A DNA stretch of 64,000 nucleotides from Rhizophagus irregularis (lineage: Eukaryota; Glomeromycota; Glomeromycetes; Glomerales; Glomeraceae). This document shows positions 1 to 13,297 of this stretch, piece by piece. The notes below the pieces were generated by a model, which was given only the letters and a program-made list of their open reading frames with translations, did not search any database and was not told where the DNA came from. The DNA lies in NCBI RefSeq assembly GCF_026210795.1, contig NC_089445.1, positions 3,224,001 to 3,288,000 on the forward strand. Reading direction: 5' to 3'. The translations under genes and the position numbers were made by a program. How positions within the stretch are numbered: the first letter of the stretch is position 1; every line of letters begins with the position of its first letter.

Positions 1-148
1 TAATGTCACGGGATAATTTTTTTATAGATATATATTTATTTTTTTTATTTTCATCTATTTTTATCTCTTATTTTTATTTGTTAATTTTTAGTATAGTTAT
101 TTTTAGTTATTTTAGGTATTTAGTGATCCGGAAGCTTAGCGGTGAGAA

Positions 149-427
149 AGGACCTGGAAAACTTCTAATAGGGGTTACCGCCAAACATGATTCGAGGCTA
201 TAATTAATTTTCAAAAAGGTCACCGCCAAATTAATTAGTAAAAGTCACGTGTTGGTTCGCAACAATAAGAATTTTTTTGTGAAAATCTTTCCTTTCTTGG
301 CCCTATTACTATATTTGAAATAGAAACATGTGAGTAAACAGCAAAACAACCAATCATATTATGGTTCGCACTCCTATTTTTTTTTGATTTTTTGGCGGTA
401 ACCTTTATATATAGTTTTCCAGGTCCT
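149..427. mobile_element. Small MITE with terminal inverted repeats
   Basis: The ends are inverted copies: AGGACCTGGAAAAC at 149-162 and its complement at 414-427. A second inverted pair, GGTTACCGCCAAA at 173-185 and its complement at 391-403, lies just inside. The flanks GGTGAGAA (141-148) and GGTGGGAA (428-435) look like an 8-bp target duplication with one transition, which suggests a hAT-type non-autonomous element. A third copy of the inner motif (GGTCACCGCCAAA) occurs near 217-229. No coding capacity is seen in the 279 bp. Confidence 0.75.
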
Positions 428-435
428 GGTGGGAA

Positions 436-3400
436 GGTGGCTGAATACAAGTGGCTTTATAGACAAATGTGCCAGATCGCCACAATTGGCCGGGTGGCGA
501 TAATGGCCGGGTGGTCGAAAAGACAGATTTGCACCAAAATCTTAACGTTATAAAAAGGACCGTTGTTGGAGGTGCAGTTAATAGTTCAGTTAGAGTTAAA
601 CATAAATTAGTTTAGGTTGTATTTTCAACCGATAGATATACGGATATTACAGAGCGCTGAGAGAGGCAGTAATATCGTATTTTGTTTAATTGTTAATAAA
701 AAACCTGCCAATCTGTTTCCGCATAGCTCATATACGTTTTATCATTTTTTGACACACTGTTTATTTTTGTTTATTATCGTTTATTATTGTTCACTATCAT
801 TGTCATTTATTACCATTTGTTAATTTTTAGTTGTACATTGTTAATTATTCATATACACCGTATAACTAATCGTTTTTATACACACAACCATCCTCACTTA
901 TTATCGTCTACAATCATTTATTATCGTTTACGGTTTACCCGCATATACTTTGACCTTATCGTTAGTCATATATCGTTATATTACCCTGCTCTTTATTAAC
1001 TGATCCTTATATTTCTTTCTGTTACTACCTACCGAACGTCAGTAACACTAACACAAATATCTTTTTTGGAAATTTCCAATGGCTTTTTATTAAAAATTTA
1101 TCGATGTCGATATTAGACTGTAATTTTAGTCTATTGTCTATTTAATATTAATTATTATTATTTGTTGCCCATTATTTTTAAAATACTGTAATTTAACTAA
1201 TTCCTGCACATACACCTATACCAAAATTTTCACAATTAAGGAATAGTATGTGTGATATTATTCCATCTTTGATATTATTTCATTCGATCTTCAATAATTA
1301 ATCGCCTTTAATTCATTGGAATTTAGTTACCAAATTCTCGAACCATAAAATAGATTTTTAAGATAAAATCAAGCCGTTAGATCAAAAGATAAATTTCGTT
1401 TTAGATACGTGTCTGGAAAATTAAAAAGATCTTGAATTTCATTTAATTAATATAAAATAGAAAATTAAGTTAATTTCTACAAAAAAATATTTTTTTAATT
1501 GACCTTGCCAAAGTTCAAGGATATAAATATTTAAAGACGTAGTATTTATTAACTCTCAGAAAAAAAAATCGTCTCTTTACAAATCGATTTTCAATGTAGT
1601 TTGTACGACTTCAATATGATGATGACTTTTAATTTGGTTAATAGTAAAATTCTGAAAATATAGTTACCATTTAGAGGTAAACTAATAAATATTTCGAAAC
1701 ACGAAATTTGCATTCATTCTTTTTCCAAAGTATGAATTAAATTAGTTGAAATCGGAAATAAAATATTAGAAAAAAAAATAATAATTCTTAACTAAAAAAA
1801 AAATCAAACCTCATTTCTCGATAACGATGAAAGGAACATTTTCATCAAATAAGAGAAACCGGTTACATAAAAGATTCAGAATTTCTTAACATAAAGTCAT
1901 ATTTTAACCCTTTATATAATAGTTTATTATTAAGACTTGAGAATTTCTTAGTTGATCTAGAATTCTTTTTTTTAAAATTAATTTCTATATAATCTCTTAG
2001 GTGAATTTTTTATGATGTTTCTTTTTATTTAATAAAAAAGATTTATATATAAGATCTATATATACAATAGTTATACTGTAGTAAATTTCATATATTTTAA
2101 CATTGAACAATTAAGTTAATTTGAAAGATGTATAATATGATTTCGAATAATACACTATTTTAAAATTTAATGAAGTAAGAGATGGTGTTATAGTTACTAA
2201 CCTTAACGATTCATTTGAATGATGGTAATATTTTTGATAATTTCTTGGTTTTACTAATAAATATTTACAACATTTTAGTAATTTAATAATAAACTACTAT
2301 ATTTTTTATTTGAATAAATACTGGTTTCTTTGCCTCTGTGCTTTATCAAGTAAATACTCAATATTTGTTCAATTTTTTTTTCGACCTTCTGACATCACGA
2401 CATAGTCACTTTTGCGAAAAATAGACTTTCTTTACTCATATTGGTCATATAGATGGAGTTGTGGTATGTTATAATATTGAGTCATGACTAATCAATTTAA
2501 TCAATTTCTTGCAGCCGCGTTGGCGCGTCACGACGCATCAGGTATAATTAGTTAATCATCATTAAATACACCTCAAAAAAAAAACTATATAAATACCCTT
2601 ACTTTACCTTCATCCAAGTAAATTTTTTTTCACATCATAATTAATTTTCTACACAAGTACACAAGTAGAATTTTATTTATTTATTTTTTACAATATGAAA
2701 CTTAAACAATTTTTTATGAACAAATAACCTTACCTTTCACAAAAAGACAAATAACTAGATGTATGATTGGTAATCAAAGGTGAGAATTTTAAAAGTCCAT
2801 TTTCCTTTTTGGTGGAACTGAAAATGAAAAGATGTATCTTAAATTATTTGAAGTGGGCTCTCTCGCTAGCTCTTAAATAGCATTGGCTTCTTTGATTTAT
2901 GACATCTTTTTACTCTTAAATTCCACGCCTAAATATTACGTGAAAAATCCAGTCTCCACCAAGAGCGGTAGAATTGAGACTGGCTGCTCCTCTTTAGGGA
3001 AAGTGCCCGCTATAAATTGTGTATTTACCTTGCTTACTTATTTTTTTTATTTTAGAAATAATATTGACAATATAAGAAACATGTCCAACAAGAAGCTATT
3101 ACACTATTTAAATATATACTCAAAATTGAATTTATTTTGTGTCTAAATATTTTATTTGATATTTCTTGGTACGTTCAGTTTTATAATTAATTAATTATTT
3201 ATTTATATCATTGATTAAAAATAATCATATGATATTGATATTGGAATTATTATATGTATTACTATATTTAATAAAAATTGATTTTTTGAAACAATTTTTT
3301 CTATCAAACAATAAAAGGGTTGTTTTATTAAATTATTTCCCTCACTAACGTAAGCAGCAAATATTTAAAATTCCTTACATCGCATAAACATATATTTATG

Positions 3401-6400
3401 TCATTTTTATATTTCTATTCTTATTAACGTCCAAAATGTGTAAAATTATTATAATCCCAAGTCCCAATGTTGAAATTACTAAAATAAAATTATTGATATT
3501 GTTGACGGGACCAATATTAAAAAAGAATTTGAGAATCATTTTCTATTTCTTTTCAATAGATGATAGTAAGAATCCAAATATCCATGTAACGTCATTTAAA
3601 TCTCAATTTGCCGTATTAAGATATAATTCATTTGAGAGCCGGAAGCGTTTACGAATTATTACATACTGGGAAAACATTATAACACTGAAAAATTGGAATC
3701 AACTGGTGTAACTTTAAACTGAGCAAAATACGAATTATTTTAATTCTTTTTTTACAAGAAAAAAAAAATATGGAGCAGCTAGCTGATTTAGTCAAATGTG
3801 TTTGTATACTGTTTGTATTCTTCAGTATTAAAAAAAAGAATTTGAATGAAGATGATTACATTAAGAAATTGTGTTTAAAGAGTTTATTACTTTCAAATAT
3901 CAGTATTAGGATTAGATATTTGGAAGTTACGTACCGTTTTTTGCAATTATTATTGAGACTTTTTGGTCTTTAAATAATTTTTTAAATTATGAAAAATTTT
4001 TTAAAAGCTTAAAGTAAAGGATGAGAGGAATTACGGTTAACTGATAGTAGATTAGATTATATTATTTTACTTTAATGTTACTCGGTTAAACTATATTATT
4101 AAATAACTTCAACTTTTTATTTTATTTTTTTTTTAAAAAAAAACATTGTCATTACTTATTTTATTATTCACAATGAATTAAGAACAATAAAGAACAATTT
4201 TATTTCCAGGTACCATATCAGAATGGTCATTTTCTAAGGTAGTTTTAACGATTTGTATCACGATATTATTATCATCGAGCAAAAGTAGCTTTTGTAATAT
4301 TCTATCCCGTGATATCACTGACCGCGACACAAAAAAGGTAATTATTATCAGAAAATTTTAATAAAGAAAATAATATTGTTTTACAAATTTTTAATTCAAA
4401 GTACACTATCACTAACATCTGTCCATAAAAAAAATATATACTAATTAATTAATCAAATAAACTGGCAATTAGGAGCTGCGGAGCCGCCATTAATGGGACA
4501 CTTAGCAATTTTGCTGCAAAGGTTAAAATAAAATATAAACCATACCGTGTACTCGGGAGTATAATGATATAATATTTATAATATACAAATCGTTATAAAA
4601 GTCATCAATTTTATGCCATACAAATTTAGCAAAGATGATCCTTGGTTATGCACATGTTTCAAATCTCATTTTGTTTCTTACAATCTCAACATGATCACAT
4701 GATTGATAATGAGTCATTGAGTCATCTCTAAAAATTTTTATTTTGCTAAAATCTATTAATCATGACGCTGACTATAGAAAAAAAAAACTTTTGTATGTCA
4801 ATTTTTATATAACAAATTTATATAAAATACCTCTCCATCCGAAAAATTTTTTAAAAAAAATTCCATCCTTATTTCCAGTATAGTAACCCATAGAACCCAT
4901 AGTAACCTATCTTTTTCATAGTTTTCTTACCATTTTTGGCATTTCAAACACTACGCGGGGGATATTTTTCAAAAAGTTTCTTTTTTAAAAATTATTTTAT
5001 TTTTTATTTATTTTTTTTTTATTTACTCACACACTTTAGTGCGGTTAGTATAAGCTCTTGCTTTAAGTAAACTCGTTCTTAGTATGATGTAAAAGGCCTG
5101 TTCCTAACTGATAATATACATTATAATTTAATGGTTAAATTATACCGCAAAATCTTCTCTTACATGGCAGAACCATGATAAGGATCTCATACGCATACTT
5201 TATTGGAGGTTGGAGGAAAGTATGTTAAATGGAGTAGTTAGTATCTAATTGGCGGTCCCTAATAAGGGTGACGTTAAATTCCTTAATTCCTATTCGTTTT
5301 CTTGATAGATCTATTTATGAATTTCCTTTTGTTAATTAATTGTTACATACTCATACATTGGTGCTCTTTAAAGTATTTTTCTGGATCCTGAGTCATATGA
5401 TTGATAAGTCAATAATTTTATTATATTTTTAATTTTATCTATTGCTTCCGAAAGCACACACTTTCAGCATTTTTAGTAAAAGATGTACAGTATATTATAA
5501 ATTTGCTAGAGAAAATTTGCTTTGTTCAAGATTCTAAATGAATGTATACAAAAATAATTTGATGAGTATACTTGGTATAAAATCACTCGAGTTTTTATAT
5601 AAATAAATTTAAAAATTGCATAGTCCAAATTATAAATAATTTCTACTATGTTATGAATATAACTCAAAATCAAATCAACTTAATAAAATGTAAAATTAAA
5701 ACATTAAATCAAAAAATATTTTGTACAGTTAAAATTATATTTGGTCATATCATTTCCTACACGAATACATTATCCCTCAAGTACTTTCTGATTCAATAAC
5801 GAAATACAATGTACACATCCCCGTCAAGTCGATCATTCTAATAAATATGAAAGAACTCTTTTTTTTGCATTGAAACCAAAAAAAAAGTATGAATATTTCT
5901 CTTTTTTTTTAATACGGTAAAAACGGGGTCTTTTTCGTAATACATGGTATGTAAAAAAATAAAAATGTTTCACTAATTTTCTAATTTTTCACACGTCTTA
6001 TAAAATAAATTTATTTTTATTATTAGATGTATAATGACTAACACAATCAAAGTTTCCTAGGGATACAGATATTTGAAACTTTATAGTTAATATAGGCAAT
6101 ATAGGCATATGAGTCTAGAGAGCTGCTCAATACTTTATATGTGTCTTTTTAACAAAGTATTTAATAAATAAATTAATAAATATATCATACATAATATGCA
6201 ATGATCTCTTAACAGTCATAGGGTGTTCAGGATGGGTTGTCATAATGACTCTAAAATCATGCGTGATTTTCACAATTTTTTCGCAAATTCAAAATTAACG
6301 TAATTTTGGCCTAATTTCTAAAAGCCATAATTTTAGCCAGCCAGAATTTCAGCAAAATCATAATCACATGGTTATCCAGCCATCCAATCAAATTTAAAGA

Positions 6401-7425
6401 TCGTGAAAAATCATGAAATTTTATCAAAAATCGCAACCACCCAAAAAGTCGCAAAAAATTAGCCAAAATTGTGATAAAATCGGGCTGATGAAAAAGATTT
6501 TATCATTGAGAACGGAAATCTTTATTTTTAATTTAATAATGTTAATTTTATTTTTATTTCCATTTTTATTTTACATTAATTAACAGTTAAGTATTAAGCT
6601 TAGTTTCCCAGGTCCAACTCCAATTGGAATTGTAGTTGTATACAGTAAATTAAATAAAAGAGTAAGTATACTTCTAACATACAAATAAAATATCTTAAAA
6701 TATTTTTATCAAAACTACTTTTTACACCAGATTTGCTTGCCATAAACAAGTTTTTTTGAAGGCTGTTATAAGGAAAGGTTGAATCGCTTGGATGGCTCGT
6801 TCAGCGTATGATTACATAACATTCAGAATAATCAATAGACCTTATATCGAGTTCAACAAAAAAGGCTTGAAGTAAACAAGAAATACTGTTAAAATAACTA
6901 TAATACATTTCTAACTACTGGGCTCGGAGATGTATTCGCGTAAACTTTATTGATACTCTTTCGAGTAATTTTCAGGAATACGATCCTTATCTCCAAATAA
7001 AATAAATAAAAACTTTTTCTATAACAATATAATTTAAAAATTAAAAAAATACTTAGCTTTGAATGATATTTTCTTTTTAAACAAATATACAGGTTTCATA
7101 GAAGAGAGTTTTCATAAGAGAGAGAAGAAAAATTTTTAACAAGAGCAAACTAAGGAAGTTTGAGAATTATATATGATTTATAAGATTTATACGTTTTGTG
7201 GGTCATATGGACGTGTATTAATCACGTAGAAAATGACCCTGTTAATCTTATAGCTACAAATTTTGGCCTGCTAACCAAATAGTATTATGAGTATTATAAG
7301 AAATGATTACTAAATTTATACGTAAACAAATGTAGTAATAAGTTAATACTCTTTTACTTTGTAATGTATTATTATAAATATTCAATACATTTTAATTTTT
7401 ATTTTTTTTATATTAATATTTATAT
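436..7425. other. AT-rich non-coding stretch
   Basis: I see no supportable gene here. Open frames are short, low in complexity and lack family motifs or a plausible intron series. The stretch at 6220-6490 has a different texture, with repeated CCAGCCA, AAATCATG and CGCAAAA words on both strands, and may be an old MITE, but I could not define its ends. No tRNA-like cloverleaf or rRNA sequence was noticed by eye. Confidence 0.5.
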
Positions 7426-8906
7426 ATCATGAGTAGTGCTCCGTACGGGTCGGATCAGACCCGGGTGATCAACCCGACTCGAATTTTGAATCAAATCGGG
7501 ATTAATCATTTTGATGACTTGTAACCCGCATGACCTGACCCATCAGGTTAGGGTCGTACTGTTACTTTGACCCAGATCAACCTGGGTAACTTGGATGACG
7601 CGTTTTTTTCCATCACTAAGCCATGAAATGTGAGAGTTTTTTTTTATTGCTATTGTTTGTAAAGAACTTTATCAATAAATAAGAAATAATGTCTGAGACT
7701 ATTGATATTGCTGAACCAATAACTCAACTTGGAAAATGAAAAGCTTTACGTAGTGAGCTTTTTATTAAAAATCTCTTTGAGGAGAAAGAACTCCCACCAA
7801 AAAATAAAGACGCAAATACACACCGTGTAGTCAGGTGTCTTAACTGTCCGTAAGTAAAATGTTTAAAGTATAGTACTTAGAGTTTTAAAAAGAATTATGA
7901 AATAATATTAAATGTATATTTAAATTAGAGTTAATAAGACTTGGCTACGAAAAATTGGTGACTCCAATACATCCAATCTTTGGCGTCATTTGGAGAAATA
8001 CCATCCAGATAAAGATCCAAAATTAAAAAAAGCAAAAATCTTAATAGCAGAAGGCCAAAGTACATTAGATGAATTTGTGGGTCAAGCAGAAATTCCATCT
8101 AAAGTGAGTAGAATTTATCAATTAAATTTTTATTTGAAAAGCTAGTAAGCTTCAATATTTATAATATTTATAATATTTATTAATTATTTTTACTTCTATT
8201 AATTATTCTCAAGTGTAGTTTACACAAGCAGAATTTCGTACTTCTATTACTAAATGGATAGTTGCTGACGATCAGCCATTCACAACACCTGAAAATCAGC
8301 AATTTTGGCACATGGTGAAAGTATTAAATCCAAATGCAGTGGTTCCAAAAGCAGACACAATAAAAAAGGATATTATGGAAAATTTTGTTAAAGAGCAAGA
8401 AATAAGAAAAAGTTTGTTTCAAGTAAGTTTTTAAATATGCACGAAAATAATTTTTGTTCTTAAAACTTATATATATATTTGCAATGAATTTTAATAGAGT
8501 ATTCCAGGGAAAATTTCATTTGCTCTAGATACATGGACATCCACAAATGGTTATGGATTTTTAGCCATTACAATGCATTGGATTACAAAAGATTGGGTAC
8601 TTCAAGACAGTTTACTTGATTTTATAGATCTTTCTGGTCCTCATTCTGGTGAAAACCTTTGTAATGCTTTCGTAAAAAGCTGCCAAGAATTTGGAGTTTT
8701 AAAAAAGGTAAATTTCCTATTATCCTAATATGATTTTTTTTGCTTAAAATGAGCATGATATTAATAAAATTGTTTACTATTTTCAGGTTTTTGTGATTAC
8801 AAGCGACAATGCTTCAAATAATGATACTTTTATGAAACATTTGGAAAATGTTTGTCAAAATGAAAGTATTTCTTTTGATGCTATTGATTCCCATTGTCGT
8901 TGTATT

Positions 8907-9778
8907 TAAAGCTCTGAACGGGTCAGTTCGGTTCGGTTTTTTTGCGGTTCGGGTAGAACCGAAAACCAAAATGGAACCGAACCGAAACTGTCCGGTTCAG
9001 TTCGGTTCTATCCGAAATTAAGAAAAATGCGAAAAAATGAATACACGACCATCCAGTAATCGTACAAGGACGAGCCATAGCTCGTTGGAATCCTCTCATC
9101 GAGACGCGTCGAATGGTGGTAAAATCAAGTCTCTAGCATCGATAGATCACGAGATAGAACATGGTGAGTGTTTCTTAAAAAATTTGTATTAGAAAATGAT
9201 CCATTGATGCTAGAGACATGAATTTACCACCATTCGACTCGTCTCAGTGAGACGAACCTAATGAGCTATAATTCGTCTTTGTGTGATCAATAGATGGCGT
9301 TTAATCGCTTGTATCGGAATTTTAATTTTTGATGTTTGAAAATTTAAAAAAAAATGCGAAAAAACGAATACACGACCATCCAGTGATTGTAAAAGGACGA
9401 ATTATAGCTCATTAGATTCGTATCGTCGAGATGCGTCGAATGGTGGTAAATTCATGTCTCTAGCATCAACGGATCGTTTTCTAATGCAAATTTTTTAAGA
9501 AACACTCACCATGTTCTATCTCGTGATCTATCGATGCTAGAGACTTGATTTTACCACCATTCGACGCGTCTCGATGAGAGGATTCCAACGAGCTATGGCT
9601 CGTCCTTGTACGATCACTGGATAGTCGTATATTCGTTTTTTCGCATTTTTTCTTAATTTCAGATAGAACCGAACCGAACTGGACGGTTCTAAGTCCAAAA
9701 CCGAACCGAGAACCGAACCGAATTTTTTGCCGGTTCCGGATCGGTTCTCGGTTCAAACCGGAACCGTTCAGAGCTTTA
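8907..9778. mobile_element. Foldback hAT-type MITE inside the hAT transposase
   Basis: An 872-bp insertion flanked by the exact 8-bp duplication GTTGTATT (8899-8906 and 9779-9786). Termini are TAAAGCTCTGAACGG and its complement. The left arm (8907 to about 9192) and right arm (about 9487 to 9778) are long inverted copies, so the whole element can fold back. Near the ends it is packed with CGGTTCGGTT-type words. Removing the insert and one duplication makes the transposase frame continuous. The interior holds four copies of a hairpin-bearing repeat, described separately. Confidence 0.93.
9048..9632. repeat. Four copies of a hairpin-core repeat, two in each orientation
   Basis: Copies lie near 9070-9121 (+), 9217-9280 (-), 9390-9450 (+) and 9553-9606 (-). 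The shared core reads GCTCGTTGGAATC, then a small palindrome of the form CGTCTCATCGAGACG, then TCGAATGGTGGTAA, followed by TCTCTAGCATC. The same core occurs in an unrelated MITE at 16977-17040 and 25012-25226. Confidence 0.8.
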
Positions 9779-11620
9779 GTTGTATTGCTCATATTATGAA
9801 TATAGTTGTACAAGATATTTTAAAACAAATCAAAGCAGGTGAAGCCCAGACTGAAGATTTTATATTGGATAATATAGATGAAACTATACCTGCTGGGGAA
9901 ATAATTCCAAAGGTAAATTTATTATTTAAAATAGGTGGTTTATAATGAATTGTATTATATATTGATTTTTATTCTATTATTCAACATTTAGCTTCGTAAG
10001 CTTATTGTTAAAATTCGGTCATCACCACAGTATAAGGAAAGATTTGCGCGACAAGCTGAAGCGGCTGATCTTAAGGGGCTCAACCTTATTCTTGATATAA
10101 GAACCTGGTGGAATTCTACACATGATATGCTAGAACGAGCATTAGAAATGCGTGAAGTTAGTATATACAAATATTATTAATATTAATTATTTTTGTTTTA
10201 TTATATTTTAATATTTATTATAATGCTATTTATACAGGCACTGGATGCAACTGCAAGTTCAGATAAAGATCTTCGAATTTTTGAACTCAATGAAAATGAA
10301 TGGAATACAATTAAAGAAATCATGTCTGTTTTAAAAGTAAGAAATAATAATTTCCTAGTAATTTACTAAAATTATTTGAAAGTTAACATTCAGAACTTTA
10401 TTATAGGTATTTATACGAGCCACCAAGGTAGTTTCTTCTGCAAAGTATCCCATACTTTCTACTACTATACCAATATACAATTTTTTAATTGATAAACTTG
10501 AAAGTTATTGTGATAAGTCAAATTATAGTGATATAGCAAATGCTGTTAAAGTAGGCATCAATAAATTAGATACATATTATACTAAAACAGATGATACAAA
10601 TATGTATACTGTTGCTACTGGTGAGTTAGGCATTAAAATTATGATTCATTTTTTAACTGAATTGTATTATAAATTTATAATGTCAATAATTAAATTTTAT
10701 AGTACTTGATCCACGGTTGAAGCTAAATTACTATGAAGACAATAAATGGAAGCATAGTTTTATACGTTATGCTAAAGAAACTGTTCTTAGCATATACAAT
10801 GCAAATTATGCACCTTCCGCCACTGATGGGCACTTAGAAGATATTAATGATGATGAAAATGATGAATTTCTTGATCAACTTTTTGGTAAGCAAAAAAAAA
10901 ATCAGGAAAATGAAGTGGAATTATATCTAAAAACTCCTCGAACATTACGAAAAGAAGATATTCTTCTTTGGTGGAAGGTGTGTATTTAATAATAAATTGT
11001 ATAATTTTTTAAATTATTAGTTCAATTAACGTGTATAGTATTATTATTAGACACATAAAGCGACATTTCCAAACTTAGCCAAAATGGGAAGGGATTATCT
11101 GGCTATTACAGGTAAATAAGCTTATTGTATGCAATTATTGATAATATTATTTATCATTTAACTAATAATCTAATTTCATTAAAGCTACGAGTGTTCCAGT
11201 AGAATGAATTTTTTCTGGTGGAGCTGATCTACTGGCAACAAAAAGATGCAGCCTTAAAACACAAACTATTCATGCATGTATGTGTTTAAAATCTTGGTGG
11301 GCGTGAAAAATCAAAGAAATTAAACTGAATTTTATATTAATTGAATAAATAAACATTGTTATAATAAAAATTACAAAAATTGTTAAATTTTTCATAAATT
11401 AATTTGTATAATTTGACAATTAATTTTTATGATCATAAATTAATATAAATTCGAGTTTGACCTGGGTTATCCGGGTTAAACTATAGTCAGGTCAAATTAA
11501 GTTTGGATTACACAGTTGATCAATCCGAATTTTCAAGTCAAATTACATGAATATTTGAATCGAATTCAAATATCTCTCAAACCCGACCTAACCCGACCCA
11601 TTAGGAGCACTAATCATGAG

Positions 11621-12030
11621 TTTTGTTTTTTATCGCACCTACGTTATCTCGCACCCTATAATATGTTGCATATAAAAGTCAAAAATGACATTCTAAATCC
11701 TTTTTGATATATTAAGAAAACTTGTAGAGCAGTCAAAAATATGCATAGTTATATAAGGTTTCTTACAATACATAGTAAGTGCATAAGGTCTCATGAGGTA
11801 AGACGAATAGTAATATAGTATGGGTTGTCTATTGAGTATTGTATGACGTAATAACTGATGTTGAGTATAATGAATGAAATTTACATTTAAAACATGTATT
11901 ATATTAATTAATTTAAAGAGTAATTAGTATAAAATGCAGATTTCATTTTTATTTAATTAATGCAAATTTTTACTTTTATAATTTACTATTGATAAAGCTA
12001 TTCTAATTTCAATGAAACTATTCTAAACTT
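11621..12030. other. Non-coding spacer
   Basis: AT-rich sequence between the hAT element and the next pseudogene. I see no gene, repeat or RNA here. Confidence 0.5.
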
Positions 12031-12558
12031 CTAATGTAACTTTAACTCCTGCTCCTTCTCAAGGTTGGACAGTTCCATTACACAAACTTTTGCTTCATGT
12101 TCTCTTAATAAAATTTCACGTTCTTTTAAAGCTAGTTCCCTCTCGATATTTAAGCTCATTGAAATTTAAGTTTAAATTTTCTTTATTATTATTATCATCA
12201 CAATTATCATCGGAATCAGAAATTGTGACAGTTGTTTTAGTTTTCTTGTTAGAATTTACGCGTCTACATTTCACAGTTGATTTTGTAACGTTCGATTTTT
12301 AACCTGTGTATTAGCTAATTTATAAAAAAAATTAATAAAATAAATCATAATTAAATAAAGTCATAATTTTTAATTACCTTTACATTTGTTAGACTGAACA
12401 TTGCGAGTTATGGGTCCTTTGTCACGCCCTCTATTGGGTATATATATTGTATGTTTTATGAATTTTAATGGCATTAAATCTTTCTTTATCCAATCTTTGT
12501 CCTCTACAACCAATAAATGGAAACTTTATTTATATTCATTAATAAAATTGTTATCCAT
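12031..12558 (-). pseudogene. Charged coiled-coil protein remnant
   Basis: On the minus strand an ATG at 12558 opens a short frame with MDNNFINEYK, an early TAA, and then a lysine-rich stretch. A GT...AG intron is possible near 12320-12376. The second part contains SDSDDNCDDNNNKENL and ends with a heptad-like charged tail, KEREILLREHEAK, stopping at 12031-12033. At least one stop and one frameshift (near the NELKYRE segment, about 12150) are needed to join the parts. It resembles the acidic plus coiled-coil tails of small DNA-binding proteins that accompany fungal transposons, but no DNA-binding domain is recognisable. Function unknown. Confidence 0.45.
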
Positions 12559-12854
12559 AATTTGAAATTGAAAAAGAAAGTAAAGGTTCAATATGAAAAA
12601 ATTTTTTGATTATCAATATTATTTATAGTTGTATTACACGGATATACTATTAATAATTGCAACATACTAATATATGCCGGTCTCACGCCAGGATTTTTTT
12701 AATAATGGAAAATTCTTAACGAAGTCATGTGATCAAAATGATCGACATAATTCATAATTAATATAGGATGCGATATATCAGATATCAACATATCGTAGGC
12801 AATATTCCATTTTAATTAATATCAACACTTATTGTGGTATTACTTAAAATCCTC

Positions 12855-13113
12855 TTACCAAAAATTTTACAATTTTGCAAGATATAACATCTTTGGACTT
12901 AAAAACATACATGATGCAAATATTATTCACAAAGATTATCATAGTGGAAATATTTTAATCCATAATTTTTATCTATAATTTCTATCCATCAATAACAGCA
13001 GCAATTGAATCATTAGATGATAATAATGAGATTTATGGCGGTCCTTAGAGGATGAAAATATACTAAAGCTTCAGTAATATATAGTTTTGGTATGATTATG
13101 TGGGAACTAATTA
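12855..13113 (+). pseudogene. Protein kinase fragment, upstream part of a split pseudogene
   Basis: The sequence encodes a degenerate kinase catalytic loop, IHKDYHSGNIL, near 12935-12970, and the segment IYSFGMIMWEL near 13077-13109, which is the helix F region of kinases (usually SDIYSFGMIMWE). Between them are stops and the activation segment is not recognisable. The continuation (subdomain X-XI) lies 44.4 kb away at 57532, because a transposon inserted at the TTA at 13111-13113. The HKD-type catalytic loop and this exact wording are common in the expanded tyrosine-kinase-like families of Glomeromycotina; that link is from general knowledge. Confidence 0.75.
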
Positions 13114-13297
13114 GGGGAGGGGGAGGGCGCAGGATGATGTTACACAAGATCTTTATTTCCATTTTAGGAAAGATGACAATACGATAGATTGGTGATACAA
13201 TTTCATCTGCTTCATATGCTTCGGCGTATATATTAAGAGGTTTTATCTTAAAAAATTTACATCCAAAAAATCAAAAATGTAATTTTTCGTAGGCGGT

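Larger units (their letters stand above)
7689..11306 (+). pseudogene. hAT transposase with BED zinc finger, interrupted
   Basis: Eleven exons can be traced through GT...AG introns: 7689-7849, 7929-8103, then six more up to about 10341, then three ending at 11306. The product starts with a BED finger (RCLNC in exon 1, SNLWRHLEKYHP in exon 2). The RNase H-like core follows: ALDTWTS (first Asp), ITSDNASNND (second Asp), a CRCxAHIMN motif and DIRTWWNST. The C-terminal dimerisation region contains LDPRLK, PNLAKMGRDYLAI and FSGGADLLA. Two in-frame TGA codons interrupt it, one at codon 17 (after QLGK, near 7737) and one before IFSGG in the last exon; both fit CGA to TGA changes. A MITE disrupts the fifth exon. 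The gene is otherwise nearly complete, so decay is recent. Family assignment is firm; individual splice sites are read by eye. Confidence 0.88.
7434..11612 (+). mobile_element. Full-length hAT transposon with 8-bp target duplication
   Basis: The direct duplication ATCATGAG at 7426-7433 and 11613-11620 flanks ends that start TAGTGCTCC on both sides in inverted orientation. An 8-bp duplication and a TAGTG-type terminus are hallmarks of the hAT superfamily. Subterminal regions are rich in GGGTCGG/CCCGACC words (7445-7560 and 11457-11605), typical transposase-binding decoration. The interior encodes one transposase with many introns. Total length is 4,179 bp, of which 880 bp are a nested MITE plus its duplication. 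Confidence 0.93.

Noticed and set aside
459-540. tRNA-like GC-richer patch
   Set aside because: GGCCGGGTGG occurs twice, but no cloverleaf arms or A/B boxes could be arranged.
2883-3973. Three short plus-strand frames as genes
   Set aside because: Low-complexity composition, no motifs, no supporting introns or neighbours.
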